A DNA stretch of 64,000 bases, from the NCBI GenBank assembly GCA_031841125.1, contig CM063112.1, forward strand, positions 16,766,603 through 16,830,602. Direction: 5' to 3'. Source of the stretch: Acanthococcus lagerstroemiae. Taxonomy: Eukaryota; Arthropoda; Insecta; Hemiptera; Eriococcidae. A program made the position numbers and the translations under genes. Shown here in pieces: positions 43,086 to 53,540 of the stretch (positions are counted from its first letter, which is position 1; every line of letters starts with the position of its first letter). The notes under the pieces are model-generated. The model was not told the DNA's origin. It searched no databases and was given only the letters and a program-made list of their open reading frames with translations.

Positions 43086-43530
43086 GTTGCCGTGGGGCCA
43101 AGTGGTAAGGTGTCAGCTTCGTAATCCTTACATCTCGAGTTTGAGTTCCCGAATACGCCACTAATATCCTAGCGCGGTGGAAACATAATGCGTTCTGTAA
43201 CCCCAGCCAGTTCGCACGAACAGGGCATTACAACTGTAGGGAATGTTACCACCAAATCAGAAAGAATGGTAATGTGCGTGTGCACATCGTGGACAGCTTA
43301 CTCAACGTCGTGAAACACGCGGCTAGTAAGCTAACCGCGGCTGCACACTCTTCGGCCTCGAAAAGGAAAATTTTAAAACAACAAACCGTAGAGAAAGCAA
43401 TGGCAAACTACCCCGACTAAGCCGCCCAGGAAAATCGCGACCGCCAACGTCCAGCATCGGATATGGCGCCTGAAGAATAACTTGGAAATTGAAATTAGAA
43501 CGTTTTCTGCTCTGAAGTAGGAACATCGAA
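43086..43530 (+). mobile_element. tRNA-derived SINE, family B
   Basis: The head GGGGCCAAGTGGTAAGGTGT has an A-box-like GGGCCAAGTGG, an anticodon-like CTTCGTAATC (CGT, Thr-type) and a degenerate B box AGTTTGAGTTCC. The downstream body includes AGAGAAAGCAATGGCAAACT, ACCCCGACTAAGCCGCCCAGG and AAAATCGC, a layout typical of insect SINE bodies. It is distinct from family A. The 3' end is approximate and no flanking duplication was identified. Confidence 0.6.
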
Positions 43531-44611
43531 AAATAAGAAAGTCGAGTCCATACTCAATAGTCTACCAATAAGAGTAGAAATTGAAAGCTAAGAAGCTAAG
43601 ACATTCCATTATCTGACGATTCGCACATTTTAACCGCATTCAAACGCAGGTCTGAAGATTATTTCCAAAATTACTTCACATTTACAAGGGTGAAAGAGAA
43701 AAGACCCTCCACTGACTCAATTGCAATATATCTCAGACCCTTTCCATTATACAATTCGATAACTAACTCGATTCAATAGAACTGCAAATGAAACCAACAT
43801 GAAAGTGAAGATGAACATTAGAAATTTCTCCTTCAGAATAAAATTTCTTGAATTTTCAAGACTTTTCTGGATTTTACGTTCTCTGCCGTATCTAATGCCG
43901 TCCAGCCCTTGGAAAGCCGAAATAATGAGAGCTTCATTCTTAGCGCAACATAATCCTTACCCTTGATGCTGAGTGACGATCTCACACAGCTGATAAGAAA
44001 ATTGGATGTCGATGAAGACGTGAAGAAAAAATTGAAGTGTAGCCGAACAAAATGCACGGCCATAGTTTGTAACGTAACGGAAAAATATGTATTTCAAAAA
44101 TCAGTCGTCGATCTTCAAAAGCGTAAATACTCATTGAGATGAATCCACAGACACCTCTTCTTCAAAAAATCTAGCTATGGTTGTCCGTTACTGTGATGAC
44201 AATTTCGTAGTTCATGACCAATTTCTTGGTTTACTTGAGGTAAATGCATGAATGTGAGCTCATTTCAATTGAGATTTTCCCTGTAACTGTAAACTAAAAA
44301 ATTGAAATTTAATTCTAGGTCCAAAAATATTCTCCCTACCTCCCGTCCATCAAGGATGAAAAATTCGATGCCTCCTTTTGACAGAATTTGAGTTAGCAAT
44401 TCCAAATTCCTGCTTGCCAACCCCCCCCCCCCCCCCCCCCCTCACAAAAAGATCTTACAGCCACGCTGTTGAGTGTTTAATAAGTTTGAATAGTGTTTAG
44501 TAAGTCTGGAAAAGCCTGTCTCGAAGTATATTCAACCTATCTCGAAGAGTCTTAGTCTAACAGTCTTCTCGATTTTGGATATTGGGTCCAAAACGAGTAG
44601 TCGGGAGGATG
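43531..44611. other. Unassigned; C21 run
   Basis: AT-rich sequence with a 21-C homopolymer at 44421-44441. No gene or element supported. Confidence 0.3.
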
Positions 44612-44613
44612 TA

Positions 44614-45538
44614 CATAGGCTGTCGCAAAGTAACTGAGACTAAAATTCGTACAGCCCACCAACGCTATCTATCGGAGTTTCAACGCAGTAAGGGAATACT
44701 TTGATTAATTAGCTATCGATTGAGACCACGTCGAGCTCATTTGATTAAAAACTCGCTGTTCCAGACCAATTTGAAAGAAACCGCATGCGTTGACCCCTCC
44801 AGGTTTTTTAAAGATTTTTTAAGGAATGGAAAAAAGCATACAATTACAAAATTTTTTATTAATCATCATATTCATTAAGTACACGAATATCTTTTTTCAA
44901 AATAGACGCCATGCATGGCTACACAGGCGTCTATTCGTTCTCGCCATACATCGAACTTTTTCGCGTCTTCCGCCGCCGGTAACGAGGAGAAAAACATCTG
45001 CACTGCGGTGATGACTTCTTGATTCGTGTTGAATTCACAACCGCGTAAGGTTGCCTTCAGTTGAGGAAATAACCAAAAGTCGCAGGGGGCGAGGTCAGGA
45101 CTATCCGGGGGGGGGGGATTCGTGATTTTTTTAGAAGTCATCACCGCGACGCAGATATTTTTCTCCCCGTTACCGGCGGTGGAATACGCGAAAACGTTCG
45201 ATAAACTGTAAGAACGAATGGACGCCTGTATAGCCATGAATGGCGCTTATTTTGAAAAAGATATTCGAGTACTTAATGAAGATGATGATTAATAAAACAT
45301 TTTGTAATTGTATGCTTTTTTTCCTTCTTTAAGAAAATCTTTAAAAAACCTGAGGGGGTAAACGCATATGGTTTCTTTCAAATTGGTCTGGAACAGTGAG
45401 TTTTCAATCAAATGAGCTCGGCGTGCCCTCAATTGATAGCTAATGAACCAAATTATTTCTCTACTGCGTTGAAACGCCGAGAGGTAGCGTTTGTGGGGCG
45501 TACCAATCTTAGTCTCAGTTACTTAGCGACAGCCTATG
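44614..45538. mobile_element. Mariner-derived foldback element, 925 bp
   Basis: Two inverted arms of equal length (44614-45019 and 45133-45538, 406 bp each) flank a 113-bp spacer. The outer ends CATAGGCTGTCGC and GCGACAGCCTATG lie next to TA on both sides (44612-44613, 45539-45540), the mariner target duplication. Each arm is the 3' part of a mariner transposase gene with its terminus. On minus, spacer plus left arm encode SPDLAPCDFWLFPQLKATL and later FDVWRERIDACVAMHGVYFE, the C-terminal mariner signature including the third catalytic Asp. N-terminal and first two acidic motifs are absent, so no transposase can be made. Confidence 0.9.
44878..45120 (-). pseudogene. Mariner transposase C-terminal fragment
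   Basis: The minus-strand frame from about 45120 to 44878 covers PDLAPCDFW (catalytic D), LKATLRGCEFNT and WRERIDACVAMHGVYFEK, ending near the element terminus. The upstream part of the 120-codon frame (45121-45237) is merely the antisense of the opposite arm and is not transposase. Confidence 0.85.
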
Positions 45539-45540
45539 TA

Positions 45541-46330
45541 AATGTGAACAAATCGCTTCGAAAGAGTACGAGCTTCACCGGGGACCATGATCGCGACTCC
45601 TCTTATTCGACCACTCGCCTCCATTCTTCACTCTGTAGATTTTCTTCTGCAAATCGCTGATATATTTACGCTCTTTCGACAATGTAGACTTTGTGGCTTT
45701 GCAAGACCGCAATAAAACCGACACGACCGGGGGCTACTATGTGCAGAAAAATCATTTGAAGCTGTCATTCTTTGCCGGCTGCTTGACTGCAAACGACGCC
45801 GGTCCCTCATTTTCGCAAAAATTTTCCGAATCAGCGACGAACGAATTTACAAGTTGACGCGTTGGGTTAATTCACGAGTATCATTTTATCGTCACGAATG
45901 AGCAAAAAAGAAAAGAAAATATAAAGAAAGAAAAAAAAAAAGGTAAGGAGAAAGAGAAAAACTCCACAGCAACGCCGAAGAAAATCGTTTTTTCCTTTCT
46001 CCTTAATGACAATACGAAAGTTCGCTTTTCTCCCTTTCAAGCTCGCGAAAGAAAGCTCTCGTATAAACGACGGTTAAAAAAATTATCGTCGTGGCGCCGC
46101 TTAACTTCGCTGCAAATTCGCGAATGTGCGCGTCAAATGCCTGCTCGTTCTCGGGTCGTCATTTTCGTGAAAATTTTCAAATTGTATTCGAGGGTAATTC
46201 GTATCTATAGTTCGGGATTGAAGGGCGTATATACATGTCTGTATACATAGTAATTGATAGCCGAATAAATGACAATGCAGCTTCGTTCGGAACGATTTCC
46301 TAGCCCATATCAATCTGCGTGAAAATAGTC
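45541..46330. other. CpG-rich non-repetitive island
   Basis: CpG-bearing unique sequence with an A/AAAG-rich tract at 45905-45960. The minus frames 45628-45810 and 46101-46313 are not recognised. Candidate regulatory or exon region. Confidence 0.35.
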
Positions 46331-47117
46331 TCGCACGAATGATCGAATGATTTTCAGAAAATCTCGCCGACCAACTACGGGAACAAACATTTCCTCAGCA
46401 TTTTAGTTGCCAACTCTGACCGCTACTACTCGACTGAAATGGGAACTTACAGCCTGGTTATGGAAAAGGTCATCCTTGCGTACAAACTGCTAATTCTGGT
46501 TGATTAACAGAAAATAAAGATATAATTTAGGGAGCGACTGGAATTCACCCATTTAGTAGAACAATGGAGGGGAGAGGATTCTTGCCAATAAGCAGGAAAA
46601 AAACTTTCCTACCAGGCACATAGCGAAGAGTTTTTTCTGGAGGGTCCAAAATTGTTAAATTCCCAAGCATAAAAATTTGTTTGTATTGGCTTTAACAAAC
46701 AAAAACATTTTGACTTGTTGGATTTTTCCAAGTTTTGACCCATCTACTAGAATTTTCCAACTCCGGCGGAGGTTTGGGGGCGGGCTACCCACCCCTATGC
46801 CCCCTTTATTTTCGTCCCTTTTTCTAAGCCCACTGATTACTGGAAGGGGCCAATAATTTATTTATAACTAGAAACAGACTAACAGAAGGACAAGCAGACA
46901 CATAGGAAAAGACAAACCAGCAGATCGAATATAACTCGTCAGACAAGAGACAATCGAGACGTGTTCTGTTCAGTTTTTGAGGCCACTGAATTCAGCCTCG
47001 ATATTCTGTGCTACAAAACGGATATATTTTCTTCTGACACATTTATCCAAAAATACCAATTGTTGTTTTGCCAAGATATGGTTCCGTGATTTTTGACCAG
47101 ATTTAGCATGATTTTGC
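46331..47117. other. No feature recognised
   Basis: AT-rich. GACTTGTTGGATTTTTCCAA (about 46712) is the inverse counterpart of a word at about 39280, hinting at a dispersed repeat. Confidence 0.3.
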
Positions 47118-47504
47118 CAGGGTGTTAACAACCAAATACGAATTTTCCAATAGTATGACCTTTATATGACTTGCGTGTGACTTTTTTATGCCCATTTTTT
47201 CGGACCAGTTTCATGTCTGAACAGATATTCCATGAGAAACAAGACAAGAAAAAATCTTTCAAAAACATGCTATCTAATCAAAAACCTTGAAGAACCTTTT
47301 AATAATTAAATAATAACGAACGAATTATTGCAAAGAACACAAATTTTCAAATAAATTTTTATTCGGCCATATTTTGACAAATATTGCAAGTAATCACGAA
47401 TTCTTATGAACAATTTCATAAGTTCAGGAGGAATTATCAAATTTGTAAGTAATCGAGGCCATTGTATGACTTTCGTACGACGTTTATCACCGGTGGACAT
47501 TCTA
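47118..47504. mobile_element. Decayed CAGGGTGTT element
   Basis: Intact left end CAGGGTGTTAACAACC, interior TATGACCTTTATATGACTTGCG, and a worn right end TCACCGGTGGACATTCT (expected TGGACACCCTG). Same family as 41178-41520 and 52494-52725. Confidence 0.5.
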
Positions 47505-47889
47505 TTTTCTAGCTGAAGAAAAAGTATCACGGTTCAAAAACTTATTACGCTTTAAAGTTGGGGGGGGGGGGAGAAAACACTGGACATTACGGATTATACT
47601 CGGATTTTTTTTTTCAAACTGAGGGAACGACTAGACACTATCAAAAGGAATAAGCTTCTAAGGTAAAGTAGGTTTTTTGCGGTGGCTTCATCTGACAGTA
47701 TACGTGAAACAAACACATATACTGTCAGTCATACGATGTCAAGATAACGGTACGATTAGTTCGGTGAAGCGCCAACATAGGAGATCCTAGGGGCGGTTCA
47801 TGAAGTCAGTACAAGGTGGTGTGCAAGGCATCTGGATGACGGCTCATAGTATCTCTAAGTATTAGTCAAAATTGTGGAAGACAACTTGA
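47505..47889. other. No gene; small palindrome
   Basis: G12 run at 47560-47571. CTGACAGTATACGTG and CACATATACTGTCAG (47691-47729) form an inverted pair. Confidence 0.35.
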
Positions 47890-47892
47890 GAG

Positions 47893-48160
47893 CTTACCAG
47901 TGAACTCAATGTCAAGTACTGCTTGAACATCAAACGCACCACAAACACCACAACTTACAGGTGGACTCAGTGTCAAGGACTGCTTAACACTAAATGCACC
48001 ACAAACCCTACTACTTTATAAGTGGACTCAGTGTCAAGAACTGCTTAGCATTAAATGCACCACAAGTAATGGGAGACGGGAACTTACAGAAGTGGACTCA
48101 TGTTAAGGATTGCTCGGACATATCAAGTGCACCACTAATCACGTTCACTTATTACAGGTT
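47893..48160 (+). repeat. Minisatellite, 61-bp unit, about 4 copies
   Basis: TGGACTCAGTGTCAAGGACT followed by GCTTAACACTAAATGCACCACAA recurs from 47901, 47962, 48023 and 48093 (spacing 61, 61 and 70). Units diverge by roughly 15-25% by eye. The 63-codon plus frame here is a by-product. Confidence 0.8.
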
Positions 48161-49139
48161 GTTGTTGGCCGACAGGACTCGGTGAATATATTGCAGGGTT
48201 CGTTATAGTTAGCATTTATAGTTTGCTTTTGCAGAACTTATTACAGAGCCTGTCAATGTATTGCGACTTGGGGCCAGTGAGCGGGCGAGCAAGGGAGAGC
48301 GAGATCAACTTTGATAAAATTAGTAGCAAAATCTAACGGTTATCTGACCTGTGAATCTTCACAATTCTGCTTGGACCGGCGTCAACACAAACACGAGCGC
48401 AAATTCGCATTCACAGTAAATTACACGACCTACGAGAACGCAAGAAAAACTCATATTTGAACCATATGAACATCTGAACAGAAATGAGACTAAGGTCTCC
48501 TGCTGGCTACCAGGTGCCACAGGGACAGGTATAAACATGATCATGACTCACAGGTTTATCGTAAGTTTTGGGTTAACAGGCTCAAGCGATTGGCTTTGTT
48601 GAAGTATCTGAGGCTGATGTTCCCCCGTACGAGGAGTTACAATAGAGACCGGACCTTTTTTTACCTTATCTACTTTATCGTTTCGGCTATCAACAATAGT
48701 GAAACACTACTGCTGTCAGTCGAAGTCGAATTTTCCAATTAAAGGCTGAAGTGCTTTGCTTTGTGAAAGCATTTGAGGCTGTCCTTTTCGAGATATTAAC
48801 TGAACACATGAATTCAATATTTCGACTATATTATTTATAGTGGGCTAATAATTAATGTCGAAGTCGAATTTTTCGACAAACAGTAACACACTGTATGACG
48901 TCACTAGGAAATCGGTCTATTGAGAGATGAAAAAACACGTCTGTCCCAATTTTTTCAAGTGGTGTGAGTGTCTGTCATCAGGTTTTACGAGTATAAACTG
49001 TGTTCACAACCGATCGTTCTTTTTTTTTTCCGCAATTTTTTCAAGTTTATTAAATACACTCTGCGGATTGTAACGACGTTTATTCTTTTGAAATGGTCTG
49101 CAACATTAAGAGTTCCGTTCGACAATCAATGGAAAGCAA
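48161..49139. other. No feature recognised
   Basis: Unique AT-rich sequence. GTCGAAGTCGAATTTTCCAA (about 48718) and TGTCGAAGTCGAATTTTTCG (about 48856) form a short direct repeat about 138 bp apart. Confidence 0.3.
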
Positions 49140-49285
49140 TTGATAAATCAGAAGCAACCAATTAATCAATCGTAATTCATTAATCTAAGCGACTGATTAA
49201 CTACAAATAACTGATCAATCAAATGTAATAGGCCCACCAAAAACAGCCAATCGATAAAGTATCGATTAACATCGAAAAACTTTTT
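49140..49285. repeat. Degenerate TTAATCA patch
   Basis: TTAATCAATCG, GACTGATTAACTACAA and CGATTAACATCG words. Minor member of the AATCGATTA class. Confidence 0.45.
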
Positions 49286-49384
49286 GATCTCATAATCTAC
49301 ATCAGAAAAATCAGTAACATAAACTGATCTCAAAAAAATTCACGTGAATTTACAAATCGGTGGAATCCTGTAGATCCACACCCG

Positions 49385-49660
49385 CTTCAACGATAAGAAC
49401 AAGAAAAGGAAACTCTGATAAAATTCTCTGAAACTGAAATTGTCCACCTAATTAGAAATGAAAATTCCATCGTTTGCTCAAGTTTGGAGTCTTCTTTGAT
49501 TTTTCCCATCGGAAAGAGAGAAAAAGAGTTTTCTTCGCTCACTAAGCCGAATTGCACCAATACCATGCCATCTGATTTCAAGTTGCTCCTCTTACATTTT
49601 GGGAAATGTATCTCCTTCAATTTTGAGACAGACAACATGTTCAAACTAACGTGAGGATAT
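49385..49660. repeat. Mini-hairpin TTCC/GGAA-type repeat
   Basis: GAAAAGGAAACTCTGATAAA, GAAATGAAAATTCCATC and CGGAAAGAGAGAAAAAGAG words. The texture matches 22256-22620 and 30370-30625. The 102-codon minus frame lies within it. Confidence 0.4.
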
Positions 49661-49699
49661 TGCCGTAGCCGCTTAAAGTTTTTAGACTGGTTCATCAGG

Positions 49700-49737
49700 T
49701 CATTCCAAGGATTCCTTAAACTTTTCCCAGGTAAGTT
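49700..49737 (+). promoter_or_regulatory. Candidate recursive splice site (plus)
   Basis: AAGGATTCCTTAAACTTTTCCCAG (AG at 49729-49730) is followed directly by GTAAGTTCTC. It has a pyrimidine tract, CAG and a consensus GTAAGT donor with no exon between, plus a branch-point-like CTTAAAC about 20 nt upstream. This is the expected layout of a ratcheting point in a long plus-strand intron. Confidence 0.35.
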
Positions 49738-49768
49738 CTCATTTCTAGACGAGCCTTAGGTAACCGTG

Positions 49769-49964
49769 GATAGCGGGCTGGACTCGGAATCCGGAGGTCC
49801 CGGGTTCGAGTCCACGTAGCAACTCGCTACATTTCGACCGAGGCCGGTTTTTCGGCAAGATGAGAAGAGGATTAGGACAGCCCCAACAGCCTCCCCGACA
49901 TCTCTGAGGGGAAGCTCGAAAGAGCGGATTCCAGGGCTTGGGTTGAGAGTAAATTAGAAAAAGA
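49769..49964 (+). mobile_element. tRNA-derived SINE, family A, copy 5 (5'-truncated)
   Basis: It starts inside the A box (GATAGCGGGCTGG) and retains B box GGGTTCGAGTCC, body and tail AAATTAGAAAAAGA. The 10-bp target-site duplication GGTAACCGTG (49759-49768 and 49965-49974) directly abuts the truncated 5' end, so truncation happened during reverse transcription rather than by later deletion. Confidence 0.9.
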
Positions 49965-49974
49965 GGTAACCGTG

Positions 49975-50960
49975 AAAAAAACCGCGTCTCAGTGTCCCGG
50001 TCTGTCGATCCTCGTTAACCCGTCAATTCCAAAATGTTCGATATTCGCCCGATGGGTACGCGAAAAGGTCCCGAACTTTGGTAAACTTTCGCACGTGTGA
50101 TTATCAACAGCCCATAGTCAAAAGCCAAAACCGTGGCCAGAAGGCGCGCAAATCGTCCGAATCGTGGCTGCTAAATGGCATCGCACCGCTTCGTGTACAG
50201 CCACGATGCAACCGCGGCCTGCTCAATCGAAAAAAAGAAACAGAAAACAGAAGAAAAAAAAACAGGAAAATGTTAATCGAGCTTAACGTCGTGATGCAAA
50301 TCACTTTTGACGCATTAGAGGAACGCTGCTGCTCGCTCGGCGTCGGAAAAATTTCTCTAAAAACTCCTACAGGAGGCTCAACTAACTATAAAGTGTCCGC
50401 CGTGACGGTTATTAACAATTAAAAAATAATATTAATAAATAACCGCGTCACAGAGGCCATAGATACTTACTACCTTTTTTCTTCTTTTTTTTTGTCAGTA
50501 CTCGTATATTCTTACGGGGCAAGTAATAACACTAAATAAGTGACGTTCACCAAATATGGTTTCCTCTTTTTTTCGTTTTCTTTTCGATTTATCATTATTT
50601 TTTCTGCTTCAACACTAACGAGCTGTGTTCATGAAAATTACCGAAAATAATTTTTCAGTCGAATACGTCTCGAATTCTGATTACACGGTGCGATCATCCG
50701 TTTTTATTTTTTATTTTATCACTCCCATCTTTCAGCAAGGTTGAATCCGTATAGAGGCGTGTTAGTTGACGTTCTTTAATTACCTTCTTGCTCGCGAATC
50801 GCATTCCTATATACCGAACGAATGAATTACGTTTTTATCATGATGGCGAGACGCGGCTATGGAAATTAAGATGGCTGCCCGCGAAATTCGCGGGCGCGGA
50901 ACAATAGGTCGAAAACAAAAATAGGAAACAGCCGGACGAAAAATCATCGAAGAGGTATTC
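49975..50960. other. CpG-rich non-repetitive island
   Basis: Two CpG-rich parts (49975-50450 and 50740-50950) around a T-rich middle. AAGATGGCTGCCCGCG (about 50869) is a YY1/Pho-like site. The plus frame 50078-50422 (114 codons) is not recognised. Candidate promoter or enhancer. Confidence 0.35.
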
Positions 50961-51189
50961 CAGGCTGCTTTTCCAGGAATTAATTAAATATTTTAAAAAA
51001 ACGCTCCTACCGGTACTAGTCTCATTTCAAGGAATTATAATACAGTCCGTCATTCTAAATATTCACGACTGAAAATTCCATAGGTATAAGTATCGGAGAG
51101 ATGAAATCAAGACGAAATCATTTTGTTACAGACCACGAGCAAAGAATCACTAAGTTGTTAATCAATCTGTTGTAGCTAAGGCGCGTTAG

Positions 51190-52105
51190 AGAAGCTAAGT
51201 CTTTTAAATAAATGAATATTTCATTGATAACCAGTATAAAATTCTTAATTAATCAATTGTTTTTAATTAATTAATTGTTTAATTAATCAAGTTTTTGATA
51301 ATTGATTGATGAAGTTTTTGATTAATTAATTAATAAAGTTTTTAACTGATTAATTAATCAGTTAATCAAGTTTTTGATTAATCAGTTAATCAAGTTTTTG
51401 ATTTATCAGTAAATCAAGTTTTGATTTATCTGTAAATCAAGTTTTTGATTTATCATTAAATAAAGTTTTCAATAAATCAGTAAATAAAGTTTTCATTTAA
51501 TCAGTTAATCAACTTGTTGATTAATCAGTCAATATGTTTTTAATAAATTAATTGATCAAGTTTTTTAAATTAATTGATTTTTGATCAATCAATCAATCTT
51601 TTAATTAATCAGTTAATCAAGTTTCTAATTAATCAGTAAATTAATTTTTTGATTTATCAGTTAGTCAACTTGTTGATCAATCAGTCAATAGGTTTTTAAT
51701 AAATTAATTGATCAAATTTTTTTAATTAATTGATTTTTGATTAATCAAGTAATTAAGTTTCTAACTGATTCATTAATCACGATTTTGATTAATTAATTAT
51801 TCGAATTTTCAATTAATCAGTAAATCAACTTTTTGATTTATCAGTAAATTAAGTTTTTAATTAATCAGTTAATCAACTTGGTGATTAATCAGTCAGGTTT
51901 TTAACAAATTAATTGATCAAGTTTTTTTAAATTAATTGATTAACCATGTTTTTGATTGATTAATTAATTAGGATTTTATTTAATCAATTAACCACACAAT
52001 TAATTACATTTTTTGATTAATTAATTGAGTTTTTAATTAATCCGTTAATAAAGTTACCGGTGAATCCATTAGTCAAGTTTTTGATTAATATGTAACCCAT
52101 GAAAA
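51190..52105. repeat. TTAATCA array, 24-bp unit with higher-order repeat
   Basis: About 900 bp of variants of AATCAGTTAATCAAGTTTTTGATT. A longer block (AACTTGTTGATTAATCAGTCAA, then TTTTTAATAAATTAATTGATCAA) recurs at 51511, 51667 and 51875, showing that groups of units were duplicated together. Extremely AT-rich and full of TTAATTAA palindromes. A matrix-attachment-like or fragile region is possible, but no function is shown. Confidence 0.8.
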
Positions 52106-52493
52106 CACGTAAACTTTGATTTCCAGCACAGACAGCTGTTATTCTAATAATGGGATTCAATTTATTGTGACATCAACCGCTAGTTTTCCCGAGAGAAGGG
52201 AAGTGGATAATAGCGTTGAAGAAGCACTCCAGGTAGGCTGGTGTGAGTTGGCTTTTGTATGTTGCGAATGAGACCAGGTACATGAACCAGTATTCCAATC
52301 TATGGACGAAGTTTGATACTGTCAATTTTCTTTTTACAAATACATCAAGTTCAAAGTTCGGAATTTACTATTACAACTTGGATGGAGTGCCCTACTCTGG
52401 GATCTACTGACATGCCAAACGACCTAAAGTTCGGTATTTATGTTCTTATTTGCTTGTAATTCATAATACAGGTTTCGTTTACGACACCACTTG
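52106..52493. other. No feature recognised
   Basis: Unique AT-rich sequence between the array and the next TIR element. Confidence 0.3.
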
Positions 52494-52725
52494 CAGGGTG
52501 TTCAACAAATTTGAAAATGAGGAATATTGGACATTTATTGGTCTTTTGTAGGACTCTTTTCGGGCTTTCTATAAGCGGAAAAATTGAGTTTACAAGACAC
52601 ATAGTGATCAAAGTCGAGTTTTTGACAATACAATCTTATTATTATTCCCAATTTTTCAATTTTTATTGAACTTATATTAAAATTATTGTACTTTTATTGA
52701 ACTTAATGACTCGGTGGACACCCTG
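52494..52725. mobile_element. CAGGGTGT TIR element, 232 bp
   Basis: CAGGGTGTTCAACA at the left and the inverse of CAGGGTGTCCACCGA at the right, with a perfect 5-bp direct repeat ACTTG outside (52489-52493, 52726-52730). No coding capacity. Confidence 0.8.
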
Positions 52726-52849
52726 ACTTGTTTTTCATTCAATGAGCCGAAACAGAATTAGGTGGAACATGGCCCTATGAAGAGAAGCCTGCGACCCTCT
52801 TTCTAGTTTCCCATATGAGAGGTGTGGGTGTCAAATTTTTGCACACCAC

Positions 52850-53335
52850 AATTGATCCACTAATTGAGGATTAATCCGTTGATCAGGTTTTTGATTAATC
52901 CAGAAATCAAATTTTTGATTAATCAGTTAATTGAGTTTTTAATTAATTCTTTAATCAAGTTTTTGATTTATTAGTTAATTAAGCTTTTGATTGTGTTTGT
53001 GATTAATTAATCAATCAATTGTATTTTAAATTAATCCATTAGGTTTTTGAATAATACATAAATTGAGTTTTTAATTAATCTATTAATGAGTTTTTGATTA
53101 ATCCATTAATCAAGTTTTTGATTGTTTTTAATCAATCCATTAATTAATTTTTCAACTGACCAATTAATGAATCTATTATTTTTAAGTAATTGATTAACCA
53201 ACTGTTTTTAGTTATTCAAAATTGTTTTGATTAGTTACTCGTTTTTAGTTTCTTATCTGTTTTTAATTAATAGACTGTTTCACTTCGTTTTAATTAATTA
53301 ATTGTTTTGGAACAATTAAATGTTCTTTATTAATT
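52850..53335. repeat. TTAATCA array, second block
   Basis: The same 20-24-bp units as 51190-52105 (TTAATCAGTTAATTGAG, TTTTTGATTAATCC), more decayed towards the right. The gap between the blocks holds the 232-bp TIR element and unique DNA. Confidence 0.7.
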
Positions 53336-53474
53336 CATGGAACAGGCTACTTGCCAAACCCTGTAAATCACACTTTTAGTGAAAACAACGTTGTGAATTT
53401 GATCATAACTTATCACACCAAATTAGATGATGCTACCCGAAAACGTGTCACGTATTGTGAAATCGTCCCCTAAA

Positions 53475-53540
53475 GTACGCTCAAGTAATAAAACCCCTTA
53501 AGTCCAGAGTATGCTCAAGTAATAAAACCCCTTAAGTTCG
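53475..53540 (+). repeat. 34-bp tandem duplication
   Basis: GTACGCTCAAGTAATAAAAC + CCCTTAAGTCCAGA is followed immediately by GTATGCTCAAGTAATAAAAC + CCCTTAAGTTCG. Confidence 0.85.

Noticed and set aside
44875..45237. 120-codon minus frame as an intact transposase gene
   Set aside because: Only the part up to about 45120 is mariner C-terminus. The first 40 codons are antisense of the opposite arm, and the DNA-binding region and two catalytic Asp are absent.
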